Source: a virus. Taken from it: DNA of 55,887 bases. The stretch covers positions 1 to 55,887 of IMG/VR virus record IMGVR_UViG_3300009151_000088. The stretch is one strand, 5' to 3'. The notes under the pieces were generated by a model. The model searched no databases and was not told where the DNA came from. It worked only from the letters and a program-made list of their open reading frames with translations. Every line of letters starts with the position of its first letter. The stretch's first letter is position 1. Positions 17,603 through 25,326 of the stretch are shown in pieces. The position numbers were made by a program, and so were the translations under genes.

Positions 17603-17926
17603 TCAAACGGAAAAGGACGAGCCACAACCGCATGTTGATGTAGCCTGCGGGTTCTTAATTGAAAAGCTACTTCCGGATAAGTCTTCTTTGTAGTCAATTT
17701 CGGCGCCCTGCAAATATTGCATACTCATTGCATCAACCAGCATTTTAAATTCGCCCACTGGAAACTCAAAATCATCTTCGTTTATTTCTTCGTCAAAGGT
17801 AAAGCCATAACTGAATCCACTGCACCCGCCGCCCTGTACAAATGTACGTAGTGCGAGTTTTGGATTATTTTCCTCTAACAACAGGTCTGCGATTTTGGTT
17901 TGAGCGTTGGATGTAATATTGATCAT
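17603..17926 (-). CDS. erpA: A-type Fe-S cluster carrier, ErpA-like
   Basis: The 107-aa product matches the A-type carrier family along its length. The three cluster-binding cysteines are present: C35 in [11 protein letters not shown] and C99/C101 in STCGCGSSF. The [22 protein letters not shown] and [17 protein letters not shown] stretches fit the ErpA branch rather than IscA. ErpA accepts Fe-S clusters from the scaffold and passes them to target enzymes. It is divergent from the iscU operon with 54 bp between the two starts. A GATAAATA element ends 5 nt before the ATG. Six radical SAM enzymes encoded in this window would be natural clients (inference). Confidence 0.93.
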   Translation of the reverse strand: MINITSNAQTKIADLLLEENNPKLALRTFVQGGGCSGFSYGFTFDEEINEDDFEFPVGEFKMLVDAMSMQYLQGAEIDYKEDLSGSSFSIKNPQATSTCGCGSSFSV

Positions 17927-17931
17927 GACAA

Positions 17932-17937
17932 TATTTA
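17932..17937 (-). promoter_or_regulatory. T4-type late promoter element for erpA
   Basis: Minus strand GATAAATATTGTCATG: TAAATA ends 5 nt before the erpA start codon. Confidence 0.45.
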
Positions 17938-17942
17938 TCAGG

Positions 17943-17948
17943 TAAATA
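17943..17948 (+). promoter_or_regulatory. Possible late promoter element for iscU operon
   Basis: GGTAAATATC faces the iscU operon 32 bp before its ATG. Here a normal leader with AAAGGAAC ribosome site follows, unlike the leaderless cases. Confidence 0.35.
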
Positions 17949-17980
17949 TCAAGTACAGTAAAAACTTCAAAGGAACAAAC

Positions 17981-18358
17981 ATGGCATATTCAGAAAAAGT
18001 AGTAGATCATTATGAAAACCCTCGTAATGTTGGTAAATTTGACATAGATGAATCCATTGGTACCGGAATGGTGGGTGCGCCGGCCTGCGGTGATGTAATG
18101 AAGTTGCAAATAAAAGTAGTAGATGGTATTATCCAAGATGCACGGTTTAAAACATATGGTTGCGGCTCAGCGATTGCGTCGAGTTCGCTTGTTACTGAAT
18201 GGGTCAAAGGACGGACACTTGACGAAGCGGGACAGATTAAAAATAGTGACATTGCTAGCGAGCTTGCCCTCCCCCCAGTTAAGATTCATTGCTCAATACT
18301 TGCGGAAGATGCGATCAAAGCGGCCATAGAAGACTATCGAAAAAAACAGCTGGCATGA
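17981..18358 (+). CDS. iscU: Fe-S cluster assembly scaffold IscU
   Basis: The 125-aa product is a full-length IscU. All scaffold residues are present: C36 and D38 in [10 protein letters not shown]61 in [12 protein letters not shown], and H103-C104 in [15 protein letters not shown], the last stretch also being the HscA chaperone recognition motif. IscU receives sulfur from the cysteine desulfurase IscS and builds [2Fe-2S] clusters. The start at 17,981 is set by AAAGGAAC 6 nt upstream and by the [16 protein letters not shown] family N-terminus; a longer frame to 17,900 would overlap erpA. The next gene's ATG overlaps its stop. No IscS is seen in the window, so the host enzyme is presumably used. 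Confidence 0.96.
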   Translation: MAYSEKVVDHYENPRNVGKFDIDESIGTGMVGAPACGDVMKLQIKVVDGIIQDARFKTYGCGSAIASSSLVTEWVKGRTLDEAGQIKNSDIASELALPPVKIHCSILAEDAIKAAIEDYRKKQLA

Positions 18359-19050
18359 GCAAAGTAATTGTTGTAATTGGCGAGGCTAGAACTGGTAGCA
18401 GTTTCCTCATCGAAGCATTAAATTCATACGATCCTATTATGAACTTGTATGAATATTTTCCAAGAAGTGATATAGATTTTGCTCAAGGCCCTGATTACTC
18501 TAATGCAAAAAATGCAGTGCATTTAATGAAAAACTTAGAAATGGAAGATACTATAGTCTGTATGAAAATTCAAAGCTATCAACTATTAAATTTAATGACC
18601 AATGACATTGATAAAATTCTAAGTTTACCGCATGTAGAAATTATATTACTTGAACGACTTAAACTATCGCAATGGGTTAGCAGTGAACAAGCTAAAAAAA
18701 CTTTACAATATTCTAAATTTAACACCAACGAAGTGATGGTAGAATTTGATCCGCACAAGTTTTTAGAGTTCTATAAAAAATCTACAATATTTTATAAATT
18801 TATTCGTAAAAAATTATCAGACCTAAATAAAAACTATTTAGAAATATCGTATGAAAAAGATCTTGAAGAATTTTCATATAACAAATTACACAGTTTAATA
18901 GATCCCTGGTTAGAAAGTAATAGTATAGTGTTGGGCAAAAAACATCACGAAATGACTTTTACCAAACAACGTAATGTGCCAATTGAGCAGTGCATTAGCA
19001 ATTACGCTGAATATAAAACATTAGTAGACCATTTTAAAAACAAATTATGA
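18355..19050 (+). CDS. Sulfotransferase-like P-loop protein
   Basis: A 231-aa protein starts inside the iscU stop (ATGA overlap). Residues 2-18 carry the sulfotransferase 5'-phosphosulfate-binding loop (VIVVIGEARTGSSFL), and the segment IILLERLKLSQWVSSEQAKKT around residue 100 resembles the 3'-phosphate-binding motif with R and S. This points to PAPS-dependent transfer of sulfate to a sugar, lipid or other acceptor. Its codon use is much more AT-rich than iscU and iscA, which suggests it was inserted between them. The link to Fe-S genes may be only co-transcription. The acceptor is unknown. Confidence 0.7.
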   Translation: MSKVIVVIGEARTGSSFLIEALNSYDPIMNLYEYFPRSDIDFAQGPDYSNAKNAVHLMKNLEMEDTIVCMKIQSYQLLNLMTNDIDKILSLPHVEIILLERLKLSQWVSSEQAKKTLQYSKFNTNEVMVEFDPHKFLEFYKKSTIFYKFIRKKLSDLNKNYLEISYEKDLEEFSYNKLHSLIDPWLESNSIVLGKKHHEMTFTKQRNVPIEQCISNYAEYKTLVDHFKNKL

Positions 19051-19373
19051 TTACCTTATCTGAACTAGCCGCAAAAAAAATTAAACAAAATTTAGACAAG
19101 CGTGGAAAAGGCATAGGTATCCGTATTGGGGTAAAGACCACAGGGTGTAGTGGTTTGGCCTATGTATTAGAATATGTAGATCATGCTCCTGTTACTAGAG
19201 ATCAGTTTGTCTACGAAAGCCACGGAGTAACGGTGTGGATAGACGGAAAGAGTGCTGTTTATATAAACGGACTTGAAATGGATTGGGTTCGTAATGGACT
19301 CAACGAAGGCTTTGATTTTAAAAATCCCAACGAACGTGACCGCTGTGGCTGCGGTGAAAGTTTTAGAATATGA
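19047..19373 (+). CDS. iscA: A-type Fe-S carrier IscA
   Basis: The 108-aa product has the three IscA cysteines, C34 (TTGCSGLAYVLEYVD) and C100/C102 (DRCGCGESFRI), and the GLNEGFDFKNPN signature specific to IscA. It overlaps the sulfotransferase stop by 4 bp (ATGA) and the next start by 4 bp, so the operon is tightly coupled. IscA carries iron or clusters and helps mature [4Fe-4S] proteins together with ErpA. Having both A-type carriers plus the scaffold in one phage is striking. Confidence 0.95.
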   Translation: MITLSELAAKKIKQNLDKRGKGIGIRIGVKTTGCSGLAYVLEYVDHAPVTRDQFVYESHGVTVWIDGKSAVYINGLEMDWVRNGLNEGFDFKNPNERDRCGCGESFRI

Positions 19374-19726
19374 AATATTGGTCAAGAGACGATACAAAAG
19401 AATGGATTATTCAACTAGAACATCGCATACAGGACATAGATTATTATCTTAATAAGACCATTGAGTGGTGCGAAGAGTATGGCATTGACAATAACAATCT
19501 AGTATTCATGTGCAGTTTCCTAACTTGTATATGGGTTAGTAATATGCGAGGTGAACCAATTACGTTCACTGAACTAATGGAACTATTAGGTGTTGAAGAA
19601 TGGGACCAAGACGAGGAAAAAGTCTACGAACTTGATGATCGTTGGGGGAACTTAGATTTTCACGAGTTTCTTGAGCAGGTAGTAGAAACTTACTCAAAAG
19701 ACGATGACGACGAAGATTATGAGTAA
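19370..19726 (+). CDS. Acidic hypothetical protein (118 aa)
   Basis: The last gene of the isc operon, overlapping iscA by 4 bp. The product is helical, rich in Trp, Glu and Asp, with a DDDDEDYE tail and three cysteines (in EWCEEYG and VFMCSFLTCIW). No known domain is recognised. Position suggests a partner in Fe-S work, but the strongly acidic end could also mean DNA mimicry or a simple regulator. It converges with and overlaps the next minus-strand gene by 10 bp. Confidence 0.6.
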   Translation: MKYWSRDDTKEWIIQLEHRIQDIDYYLNKTIEWCEEYGIDNNNLVFMCSFLTCIWVSNMRGEPITFTELMELLGVEEWDQDEEKVYELDDRWGNLDFHEFLEQVVETYSKDDDDEDYE

Positions 19727-19962
19727 TCTTTAACAGAGCCGCCGTGCTTTTCACTTTTAGCTTTACGGCCTTTTAGGCTACGTCCGCTACCTTTAACACC
19801 TTGCTTGCCCGTACCATCCGTATGGCTAGTATCATGCTTTAACATTCCATTACTAACGCACTGTGCATAACGAACATTACTTAGACGACTATGTCCTACA
19901 GAACATTGGGTTGCTGTAGGGGTAGCTAGGTTCTTTTCTGAGAGAAGTTCTGTGATTCGCAT
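19717..19962 (-). CDS. Small basic phage protein (81 aa)
   Basis: The start giving MRITELLSEKNLATPT is preferred; its ATG overlaps the upstream stop as TAATG. The C-terminal half is Gly/Lys/Ser-rich and basic (GKQGVKGSGRSLKGRKAKSEKHGG), which suggests nucleic acid binding or a disordered tail. It is paired with another Lys-rich small protein. Function unknown. Confidence 0.55.
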   Translation of the reverse strand: MRITELLSEKNLATPTATQCSVGHSRLSNVRYAQCVSNGMLKHDTSHTDGTGKQGVKGSGRSLKGRKAKSEKHGGSVKDYS

Positions 19963-20252
19963 TAGCAATTCCACTTACGTAATGCTAATGCTTTGCGAGT
20001 AGGATCACCATTAGGTTTCTTCATTGGTCCATCAACACCGCCCATTCTAGCACAGAATGATTTGCGGCGTTTAGCATCTTTGCTACCTGCTTTAAGTTTG
20101 CTAGGTTTAGTAGTCACTGCTGTTTGCAGTTTGCTACCAGGATGTTCTCTACGGTAAGAAGCAACTCCTTTGGCATTTAGGCCGCCAGATTTGCTTTTAC
20201 CTGCTTTGCGGTGCCAGGCCGCTGATTCGTCAATAAATTCGTGTGCTCGCAT
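19962..20252 (-). CDS. Lys-rich conserved phage protein (DUF6321-like)
   Basis: The 96-aa protein begins MRAHEFIDE and contains GGLNAKGVASYRREHPG, KRRKSFCARMGG and GPMKKPNGDPTRKALALRKWNC. I recall this set of motifs from a conserved family in T4-like aquatic phages (DUF6321); the family name is from memory. It is basic and likely binds nucleic acid, but its role is not known. TATAAATA, the exact T4 late consensus, ends 3 nt before the ATG and there is no ribosome site. Confidence 0.75.
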   Translation of the reverse strand: MRAHEFIDESAAWHRKAGKSKSGGLNAKGVASYRREHPGSKLQTAVTTKPSKLKAGSKDAKRRKSFCARMGGVDGPMKKPNGDPTRKALALRKWNC

Positions 20253-20257
20253 TCAAG

Positions 20258-20265
20258 TATTTATA
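20258..20265 (-). promoter_or_regulatory. Consensus T4 late promoter TATAAATA
   Basis: The minus strand reads TATAAATACTTGAATG. The octamer equals the T4 late promoter consensus and TAAATA ends 5 nt before the start codon of the Lys-rich gene. Confidence 0.6.
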
Positions 20266-20586
20266 TTACTTGAATACAATCATTCCCAGCATTACAACTT
20301 GACCAATGAAACCCACACAAATTGTAGAAACATATAGAAAGTTCTTCTCAATCAAACTCTTGAAGAACAGAGTAGTCAGCGCGGCCCAAACAAAGATCAT
20401 AAGATCATAGGGAGGTAACTTGTCGCTCTGTGCTAGAATCATTGCTAACAGTGTAGGCACAGCCGCAAAGTGCAGTAACACAATAGTAATCCAACCCAAG
20501 GTATGAGCACTTAAATGACCCAAATGATTCTTAAAAAACATGTAAACAAAGTCAATTAATTTAGCGATAGATACAAAGAATTTCAT
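20266..20586 (-). CDS. Small membrane protein, holin candidate (106 aa)
   Basis: Three hydrophobic segments are visible at about residues 28-52, 60-76 and 82-104, with a basic/aromatic N-terminus (MKFFVSIAKLIDFVYMFFKNHLGH). It lies 9 bp downstream of the SleB-type hydrolase gene in the same direction. This pairing is typical of holin-endolysin cassettes, so a holin role is plausible. An inner-membrane protein of other function cannot be excluded. Confidence 0.6.
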   Translation of the reverse strand: MKFFVSIAKLIDFVYMFFKNHLGHLSAHTLGWITIVLLHFAAVPTLLAMILAQSDKLPPYDLMIFVWAALTTLFFKSLIEKNFLYVSTICVGFIGQVVMLGMIVFK

Positions 20587-20595
20587 TTTAAGTCC

Positions 20596-21171
20596 TTACT
20601 TGTAAAAGATGTGATGGCCAATTTTAGTGATCTTTTCACGTTTCCAGCCGGGATTGATATAGTCTGCGTGATAGTACATTGCCTCTTTTAGGCCGGGCAA
20701 CCTAAATTCTTCTAGGAGAACTTTCTTTGCTACTTCCTCGCTTTCTCGATAGTTTGAATTATTAGGTGGACGACTTCCAGAATCCCTGTCACAGGTCCAC
20801 GAAAATTGGCAAATGACCTTTTCATAGAAGATATTCTTTTGATAGATTGTTTTGCAAACGTCGTTGGGAAATTGGCCGCTGTTTACACGGTTTAATGTTA
20901 CTTGGGCAACTGCTACCTTGCCTTCGAAAGGTTCGCTGCCTGCTTCGTAATAGATATTTTTGGATAGACAAGCTAGTTGTCTTTCTCTCATTGCTGTAGT
21001 GATCTGAGAACTGCCAGCGGATTCATATTTGTCGAGCTTGTCAACAACAACCCACTTTAGCATAAACATTGATAGGATCAATGTTAGCACCATTAATGTA
21101 AGTTTTACTGCGGCCAGTGCCGTTTCAGAAACTTCAGGTGCTTGTTCCCTGTCTAGCGTTAACTCAGTCAT
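20596..21171 (-). CDS. SleB/CwlJ-type cell wall hydrolase with signal anchor
   Basis: The 191-aa protein has a hydrophobic segment at about residues 22-46 that would anchor it in or export it across the inner membrane. The Hydrolase_2 domain follows: CLSKNIYYEAGSEPFEGKVAVAQV.LNRVNSG.FP with the conserved Glu residues, then CQFSWTCD. Enzymes of this family cut peptidoglycan. It is probably the phage endolysin of the SAR or anchored type. A strong AAAGGAGG site and its own sigma-70-type promoter precede it; a holin candidate follows. Confidence 0.88.
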   Translation of the reverse strand: MTELTLDREQAPEVSETALAAVKLTLMVLTLILSMFMLKWVVVDKLDKYESAGSSQITTAMRERQLACLSKNIYYEAGSEPFEGKVAVAQVTLNRVNSGQFPNDVCKTIYQKNIFYEKVICQFSWTCDRDSGSRPPNNSNYRESEEVAKKVLLEEFRLPGLKEAMYYHADYINPGWKREKITKIGHHIFYK

Positions 21172-21221
21172 TGAAGACCTCCTTTTTCGTTAGTTGGTAA
21201 AATAATTAGTACACAATGACT

Positions 21222-21250
21222 ATTATACTGTCAAAGTTGGTAAAAATCAA
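21222..21250 (-). promoter_or_regulatory. Sigma-70-type promoter for lysis genes
   Basis: Minus strand TTGATT, 17 bp, TATAAT, about 50 bp before the hydrolase ATG. No TAAATA element is placed here, so the lysis gene may not be purely late. Confidence 0.65.
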
Positions 21251-21271
21251 CCAGTTTGGTAGGATGTGACG

Positions 21272-21823
21272 TTACTTGACGCCAATTAACATGAATCTGG
21301 TAAATTTCCAAGTTGGATATTCAAATTCACGCTGGCCTCGATATAGGATCGTGCTTAGAGGGAACTCTCTAGCAAAATCTTCCAGGCTATCACTGTGTAC
21401 AAAGTGATCAGTGTGCGGCATATTGTTTCCCTGTAACGCAACTGTGGTTCCTTTGGGGATTCTATGCCACCAATCAAAACTATCAAAATGCTCTGTACTA
21501 GTATTAATTATCAAGTCTGGTGGATTGGATTTAGTATCCAGTTTATTGCAGTCCTCAGTTAGTGCTTTGAATTGCCAGTTTTGATAAACCCAGTTCTCGT
21601 TGATCATGTCTGCAACTTGTTCGCAGTGAGAGTCTTTGTCGTAGCTTCTTATTGATTGAATCCGCAGATTGCCTCGACTCCTCAATAGGAAAGCCGATAC
21701 TCCATACCAACCTCCGTAAATCCATATAGAGTCAATGCTGTCAAATAGCGTTTCTAGTTCTTCGCAGAGCCAAATCTTGCTGCCAATCTGGCCACTACTA
21801 AAAGCATCTTTGTCCACATGCAT
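21272..21823 (-). CDS. Class I SAM methyltransferase-like protein (183 aa)
   Basis: A segment SIWIYGGWYGVSAFLLRSR (about residues 32-50) resembles the glycine-rich motif I of class I methyltransferases, followed by SIRSYDKDSHCEQVADMIN, a motif II-like acidic strand end. The rest fits a Rossmann-type core with PPDLIINTSTEHF as motif IV. The substrate is unknown; neighbours point to sugars or lipids. It starts directly after the stop of the next gene upstream, so the two are co-transcribed. Confidence 0.55.
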   Translation of the reverse strand: MHVDKDAFSSGQIGSKIWLCEELETLFDSIDSIWIYGGWYGVSAFLLRSRGNLRIQSIRSYDKDSHCEQVADMINENWVYQNWQFKALTEDCNKLDTKSNPPDLIINTSTEHFDSFDWWHRIPKGTTVALQGNNMPHTDHFVHSDSLEDFAREFPLSTILYRGQREFEYPTWKFTRFMLIGVK

Positions 21824-22972
21824 TTACAAAATACCTAATTTTTTAAATTCCGGGCTCCAGGGGTCAGTAGTTTTTAATTTGACTAACCGATGAAAATTGT
21901 ATTCTGTAATCTCCTTACAATTTTTTATTAATTCTAAAAACTCATGTTGGGGCAACTCGGATATACGTTTCATTTCTGCAATGATCATAGTTTTTCTTAG
22001 TTCATTATTCAACACAGCATCATATGATTCGTCAATGAAAGGATGGAATGTTTTGTAACCGTCTAACTCTTTTAATTTGTGTAGTGAAAAAGCATCACTA
22101 TATAATATAAAAGGTTTCATGGCAGCTATTGCTTTATAAGTCTTTTCAGTCATAGGATAAGTGGGAAATTGATGTTCAATACTTGTTTCAAGTACAACAT
22201 GTATATAAGATTGTCGTATTAGGTCAAATAATTTATTTGACGTCATTCCAAATATATTTCCTGAGATTTCATAGGGCATGCCATTGATCCATTCTTTGAT
22301 ACCTAATTCAAATAATTGCTGGTCGGATTTGTTATTATATCTTGCCCAAAAAACTAGCATAGAAAACATAGTTTCAGGATCAATAATAGTTATAGGAGAA
22401 GTATATGGGACTACATTACTAAAACTATATATGCAATCATTCATTAATCCCTTGTTAAACAGATCAAAAAAGAATTCTAATCTCCAATTTTTGAAAGTTC
22501 TAGATAGTATGCTAAACTTTTTTATTGGTTCTCTTGGATATAAGGGATACAACTTAGTAAATTCAAGGAGCAGTTGATTCCTGCTTTCAAGTTGAATTTT
22601 AATATTACGTTTGGATAGTTCAAGAGCCACTGCATCAACTTCTGCCCAATGCATTAACAATAAAACTATTTGAGATTGATCTATCTTATATTTTTCTATA
22701 AATGGCAAGACCATTTTGTCTACAATAGTAAAAGCATCCACAATTGGTGAATGGTCATGTATTATTAATACCTTGCTAGTAGGATCTTTTTGTAAGTGTT
22801 CAACATGTTGGTATTGAAAATCATGTTCAATCTTATATGCAAATAAGAAAAATACAGCGCCGTCAATAAACGACCTTTGATTTAATATACCCGCTGGATT
22901 CTTGTCTGTCCAAGGATGAGAAGGTTGGTTTTCGCTTGCATAAAATGGCGTTGGCATACATGTAATTATCAT
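21824..22972 (-). CDS. Glycosyltransferase-like protein (382 aa)
   Basis: No clean domain is recognised in the first half. The segment around residues 255-325 (VVLETSIEHQFPTYPMTEKTYKAIAAMKPFILYSDA, then LKELDGYKTFHPFIDESYD) is typical of fucosyltransferase/exostosin-like enzymes, where the conserved E.T.K...A...PFI region binds the nucleotide sugar. The gene belongs to the AT-rich sugar island and shares an operon with the methyltransferase-like gene. Likely transfers a sugar to a phage or host glycan; the donor is unknown. Confidence 0.55.
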   Translation of the reverse strand: MIITCMPTPFYASENQPSHPWTDKNPAGILNQRSFIDGAVFFLFAYKIEHDFQYQHVEHLQKDPTSKVLIIHDHSPIVDAFTIVDKMVLPFIEKYKIDQSQIVLLLMHWAEVDAVALELSKRNIKIQLESRNQLLLEFTKLYPLYPREPIKKFSILSRTFKNWRLEFFFDLFNKGLMNDCIYSFSNVVPYTSPITIIDPETMFSMLVFWARYNNKSDQQLFELGIKEWINGMPYEISGNIFGMTSNKLFDLIRQSYIHVVLETSIEHQFPTYPMTEKTYKAIAAMKPFILYSDAFSLHKLKELDGYKTFHPFIDESYDAVLNNELRKTMIIAEMKRISELPQHEFLELIKNCKEITEYNFHRLVKLKTTDPWSPEFKKLGIL

Positions 22973-22993
22973 TCAGTAGGTACATTACTCAAA

Positions 22994-22999
22994 TAAATA
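22994..22999 (+). promoter_or_regulatory. T4-type late promoter element (TAAATA)
   Basis: AATAAATAGAATAAATG: TAAATA ends 6 nt before the start at 23,006, with no ribosome site. Confidence 0.4.
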
Positions 23000-23005
23000 G
23001 AATAA

Positions 23006-24217
23006 ATGTCCTGCGTTCAAACTCATCAATGTCTGGCCTGTGGCCAATCAAATTTACAGCCAATACTTGATTTAAAGGATCAGCCATTAGCCAACGATTA
23101 TCAACTTATTCCTATAAATGGAAAAACATACCCACTGCTGGTTAATCTATGCAGAACTTGTTTTCATCTTCAATTAAGCCATAGTGTTGCACAGGAAATA
23201 ATCTATAAGAATTACCTATACAAAAGCGGAACTAACCGAACCATCAAAGAATACTGTGATTGGTTTGCTGGGTATGTAACCAGTCTTGTAGAGCATACAA
23301 ACAAGAGCATTCTAGACATTGGGTGCAATGATGGTGTGCAATTAGACAGCTTTAAAAAACTAGGGTGGAATACATTTGGTATAGATCCAGCAGAAAACTT
23401 ATATTCAGCAAGTTCAACTAATCATAAAGTAAGCTGTACATTTTTTAACGGTGATTATGTATCTAAAATACAACAGCAATTTGATATAATTGTTGCCCAA
23501 AACGTCATGGCACATAATCCTAATCCGTTTGAATTTCTAAATAATTGTAAAAATTTAATGAGTGATACTAGTTTATTGTTTATTCAAACTAGTCAAGCGA
23601 ATATGATATTGAACAACGAGTTTGACACTATATATCATGAACATGTTAATTTCTTTAATGTCCGCAGTATGAAACAACTAGCCGATAGAGCAGGTATAAA
23701 TTTAATCGATGTAATTAAAAGTCCAATACATGGAATTAGTTATATATTTGTTTTTAGCAAAACAATATCTAAAAATTACAACATAGAAAACATTATTAAC
23801 ACAGAATCACAATTAGGTCTTTACTCGTTAGATACATATAAGAAATGGAGAACTAACATTATTCAAAATACAAAGTTATTAAAAGATATGTTAGTTCATT
23901 ATAAAGAAAAACATTATCAATTGATTGGCTATGGTGCGGCTGCTAAGGGAAATACATTGTTAAACTACATGGATATTAAATTAGATTTAATAGTTGATGA
24001 CAATCCGTTAAAACATAATTTGTTTACGCCTGGTACTAATATTATTATTAAAGATTCCATTGTACTAAAAGATATACCCTACGACCAACCTGTATTGTTT
24101 ATTCCTCTAGCATGGAATTTCTTTGAAGAAATACGAGAAAAGATATTATTAATTCGACATAATAAAAATGATATGTTTGTAAAATATTTTCCTACTGTAG
24201 AGGTGTTCAATGTTTAA
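23006..24217 (+). CDS. Sugar C-methyltransferase family protein (403 aa)
   Basis: Three parts match the NovU/TylC3-type methyltransferases: an N-terminal zinc-binding part with C8, C11, C49 and C52 (CLACGQ and LCRTC), a central SAM-binding core with ILDIGCNDGVQLDSFK (about 102-117), and a C-terminal domain with YGAAAKGNTLLNY and LIVDDNPLKHN. Characterised members add a methyl to a keto group of nucleotide-linked deoxysugars, or act on related substrates. The TYHEH-like stretch YHEHVNFFN is the catalytic region of the family. It is the first gene of a two-gene plus-strand operon within a minus-strand island. Confidence 0.85.
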   Translation: MSCVQTHQCLACGQSNLQPILDLKDQPLANDYQLIPINGKTYPLLVNLCRTCFHLQLSHSVAQEIIYKNYLYKSGTNRTIKEYCDWFAGYVTSLVEHTNKSILDIGCNDGVQLDSFKKLGWNTFGIDPAENLYSASSTNHKVSCTFFNGDYVSKIQQQFDIIVAQNVMAHNPNPFEFLNNCKNLMSDTSLLFIQTSQANMILNNEFDTIYHEHVNFFNVRSMKQLADRAGINLIDVIKSPIHGISYIFVFSKTISKNYNIENIINTESQLGLYSLDTYKKWRTNIIQNTKLLKDMLVHYKEKHYQLIGYGAAAKGNTLLNYMDIKLDLIVDDNPLKHNLFTPGTNIIIKDSIVLKDIPYDQPVLFIPLAWNFFEEIREKILLIRHNKNDMFVKYFPTVEVFNV

Positions 24218-24560
24218 GTTTCCAATTATAGAATTAGTAGATAGATATTGCATTGCAAAGTTAAAATTTGAAAAATTAGGCAATAATAAACCAGAACTTG
24301 ATTTCTACACAGATCAGTTATCGCAGATTGGTATAGATAACATCCAAGAAGAATTAATCCAACTAACTGATATCCACAGAAGGATATGGAGCATGGAGGA
24401 TGACTTTAAAAAATACACGGTTGAGCTTCAATACAGCTTGGAAGAAGTTGGACGCAGGGCTATAGAAATTAGAAACATTAACGGTGAACGATATATAATA
24501 AAAAATAGGATAGCAGATAAACTCAACGATCCTATTAAAGAAATAAAAAGCTACGGTTAA
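24210..24560 (+). CDS. DUF6165-like helical protein (116 aa)
   Basis: The product (FPIIELVDRYCIAKLKFEKLG) is all-helical and resembles the protein at 47,172-47,546 (SVGELVDKITILEIKLDRI), which I recall as a DUF6165-type family near sugar genes. It overlaps the methyltransferase by 8 bp and is likely co-translated. It may be a small adaptor or regulator of the enzyme; function unproven. Confidence 0.5.
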   Translation: MFKFPIIELVDRYCIAKLKFEKLGNNKPELDFYTDQLSQIGIDNIQEELIQLTDIHRRIWSMEDDFKKYTVELQYSLEEVGRRAIEIRNINGERYIIKNRIADKLNDPIKEIKSYG

Positions 24561-25313
24561 TTATCGTCGTTCAATATCTTCTTCATCACAAGCTGACCCG
24601 TACTGTATTTCAACGATCCTGCAAGGAACATCATAGGGATTAGTAAGTTGATGCCAATCGCCCTTATGTACGTTATAGGTTTCGTGTGTTGCCAATTCAG
24701 TTAATGGTAACGCATATCCGTTTGGCATCATAGAATTAACAATACATTTTCCTTCTGACACTAACCAATATTCTGCCCTGTGTGCATGTCGTTGCATACT
24801 TAATTTTTGTCCAGGCTCAACTGTTAATTCTTTGACCTTGGTTCCGTTGACATCGTGTAAGACTCTATAATACCCCCAGACCCGTGCAGTCTTTGGTGCT
24901 TTCCATTCTTGAAGTATCCAACTACTGCTGTTTGCTTTATCTTCACCGCCAACACCAAATTCAAAAGTAACATCCGTTACAGCCATTTCCGGAATGTTGT
25001 CTGCCGTACGGTCACCACCGTTGGCAAATATGATCTGATGGCCTGGATAATTCTGTTTTACTTTCTCTAATAAATTGCAAGCGGAGCCATCTCCATCGTC
25101 AAACTCAATGACTTCATCTACAGCTTTCATGTTACTTACCACAGCCCTGCGTTCGTCGTATGGCATGAATGCGCGGCCTTTCTTGCGTTCAAGCCATGCA
25201 TCACTATTAACACCTACAATAAGATAATCACCATAAGTTTTTGCAGAATTCATTAATAATACATGACCACTGTGGATAGGGTCGAACCCTCCTGACACTA
25301 CAACTATTTTCAT
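24561..25313 (-). CDS. Cytidylyltransferase-cupin fusion protein
   Basis: Residues 1-140 form a nucleotidyltransferase of the RfaE/TagD superfamily: SGGFDPIHSGH holds the HxGH nucleotide-binding motif and GVNSDAWLERKKGR the second site. Residues about 145-245 form a cupin barrel like that of mannose-6-phosphate isomerase/GDP-mannose pyrophosphorylase tails, with PGQKLSMQRHAHRAEYWLV and GDWHQLTNP (metal-binding H and E). The enzyme may activate a sugar phosphate with a nucleotide and isomerise or bind the product. It converges with the plus-strand pair with no gap. Confidence 0.82.
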   Translation of the reverse strand: MKIVVVSGGFDPIHSGHVLLMNSAKTYGDYLIVGVNSDAWLERKKGRAFMPYDERRAVVSNMKAVDEVIEFDDGDGSACNLLEKVKQNYPGHQIIFANGGDRTADNIPEMAVTDVTFEFGVGGEDKANSSSWILQEWKAPKTARVWGYYRVLHDVNGTKVKELTVEPGQKLSMQRHAHRAEYWLVSEGKCIVNSMMPNGYALPLTELATHETYNVHKGDWHQLTNPYDVPCRIVEIQYGSACDEEDIERR

Positions 25314-25326
25314 ATTAATACTTATT

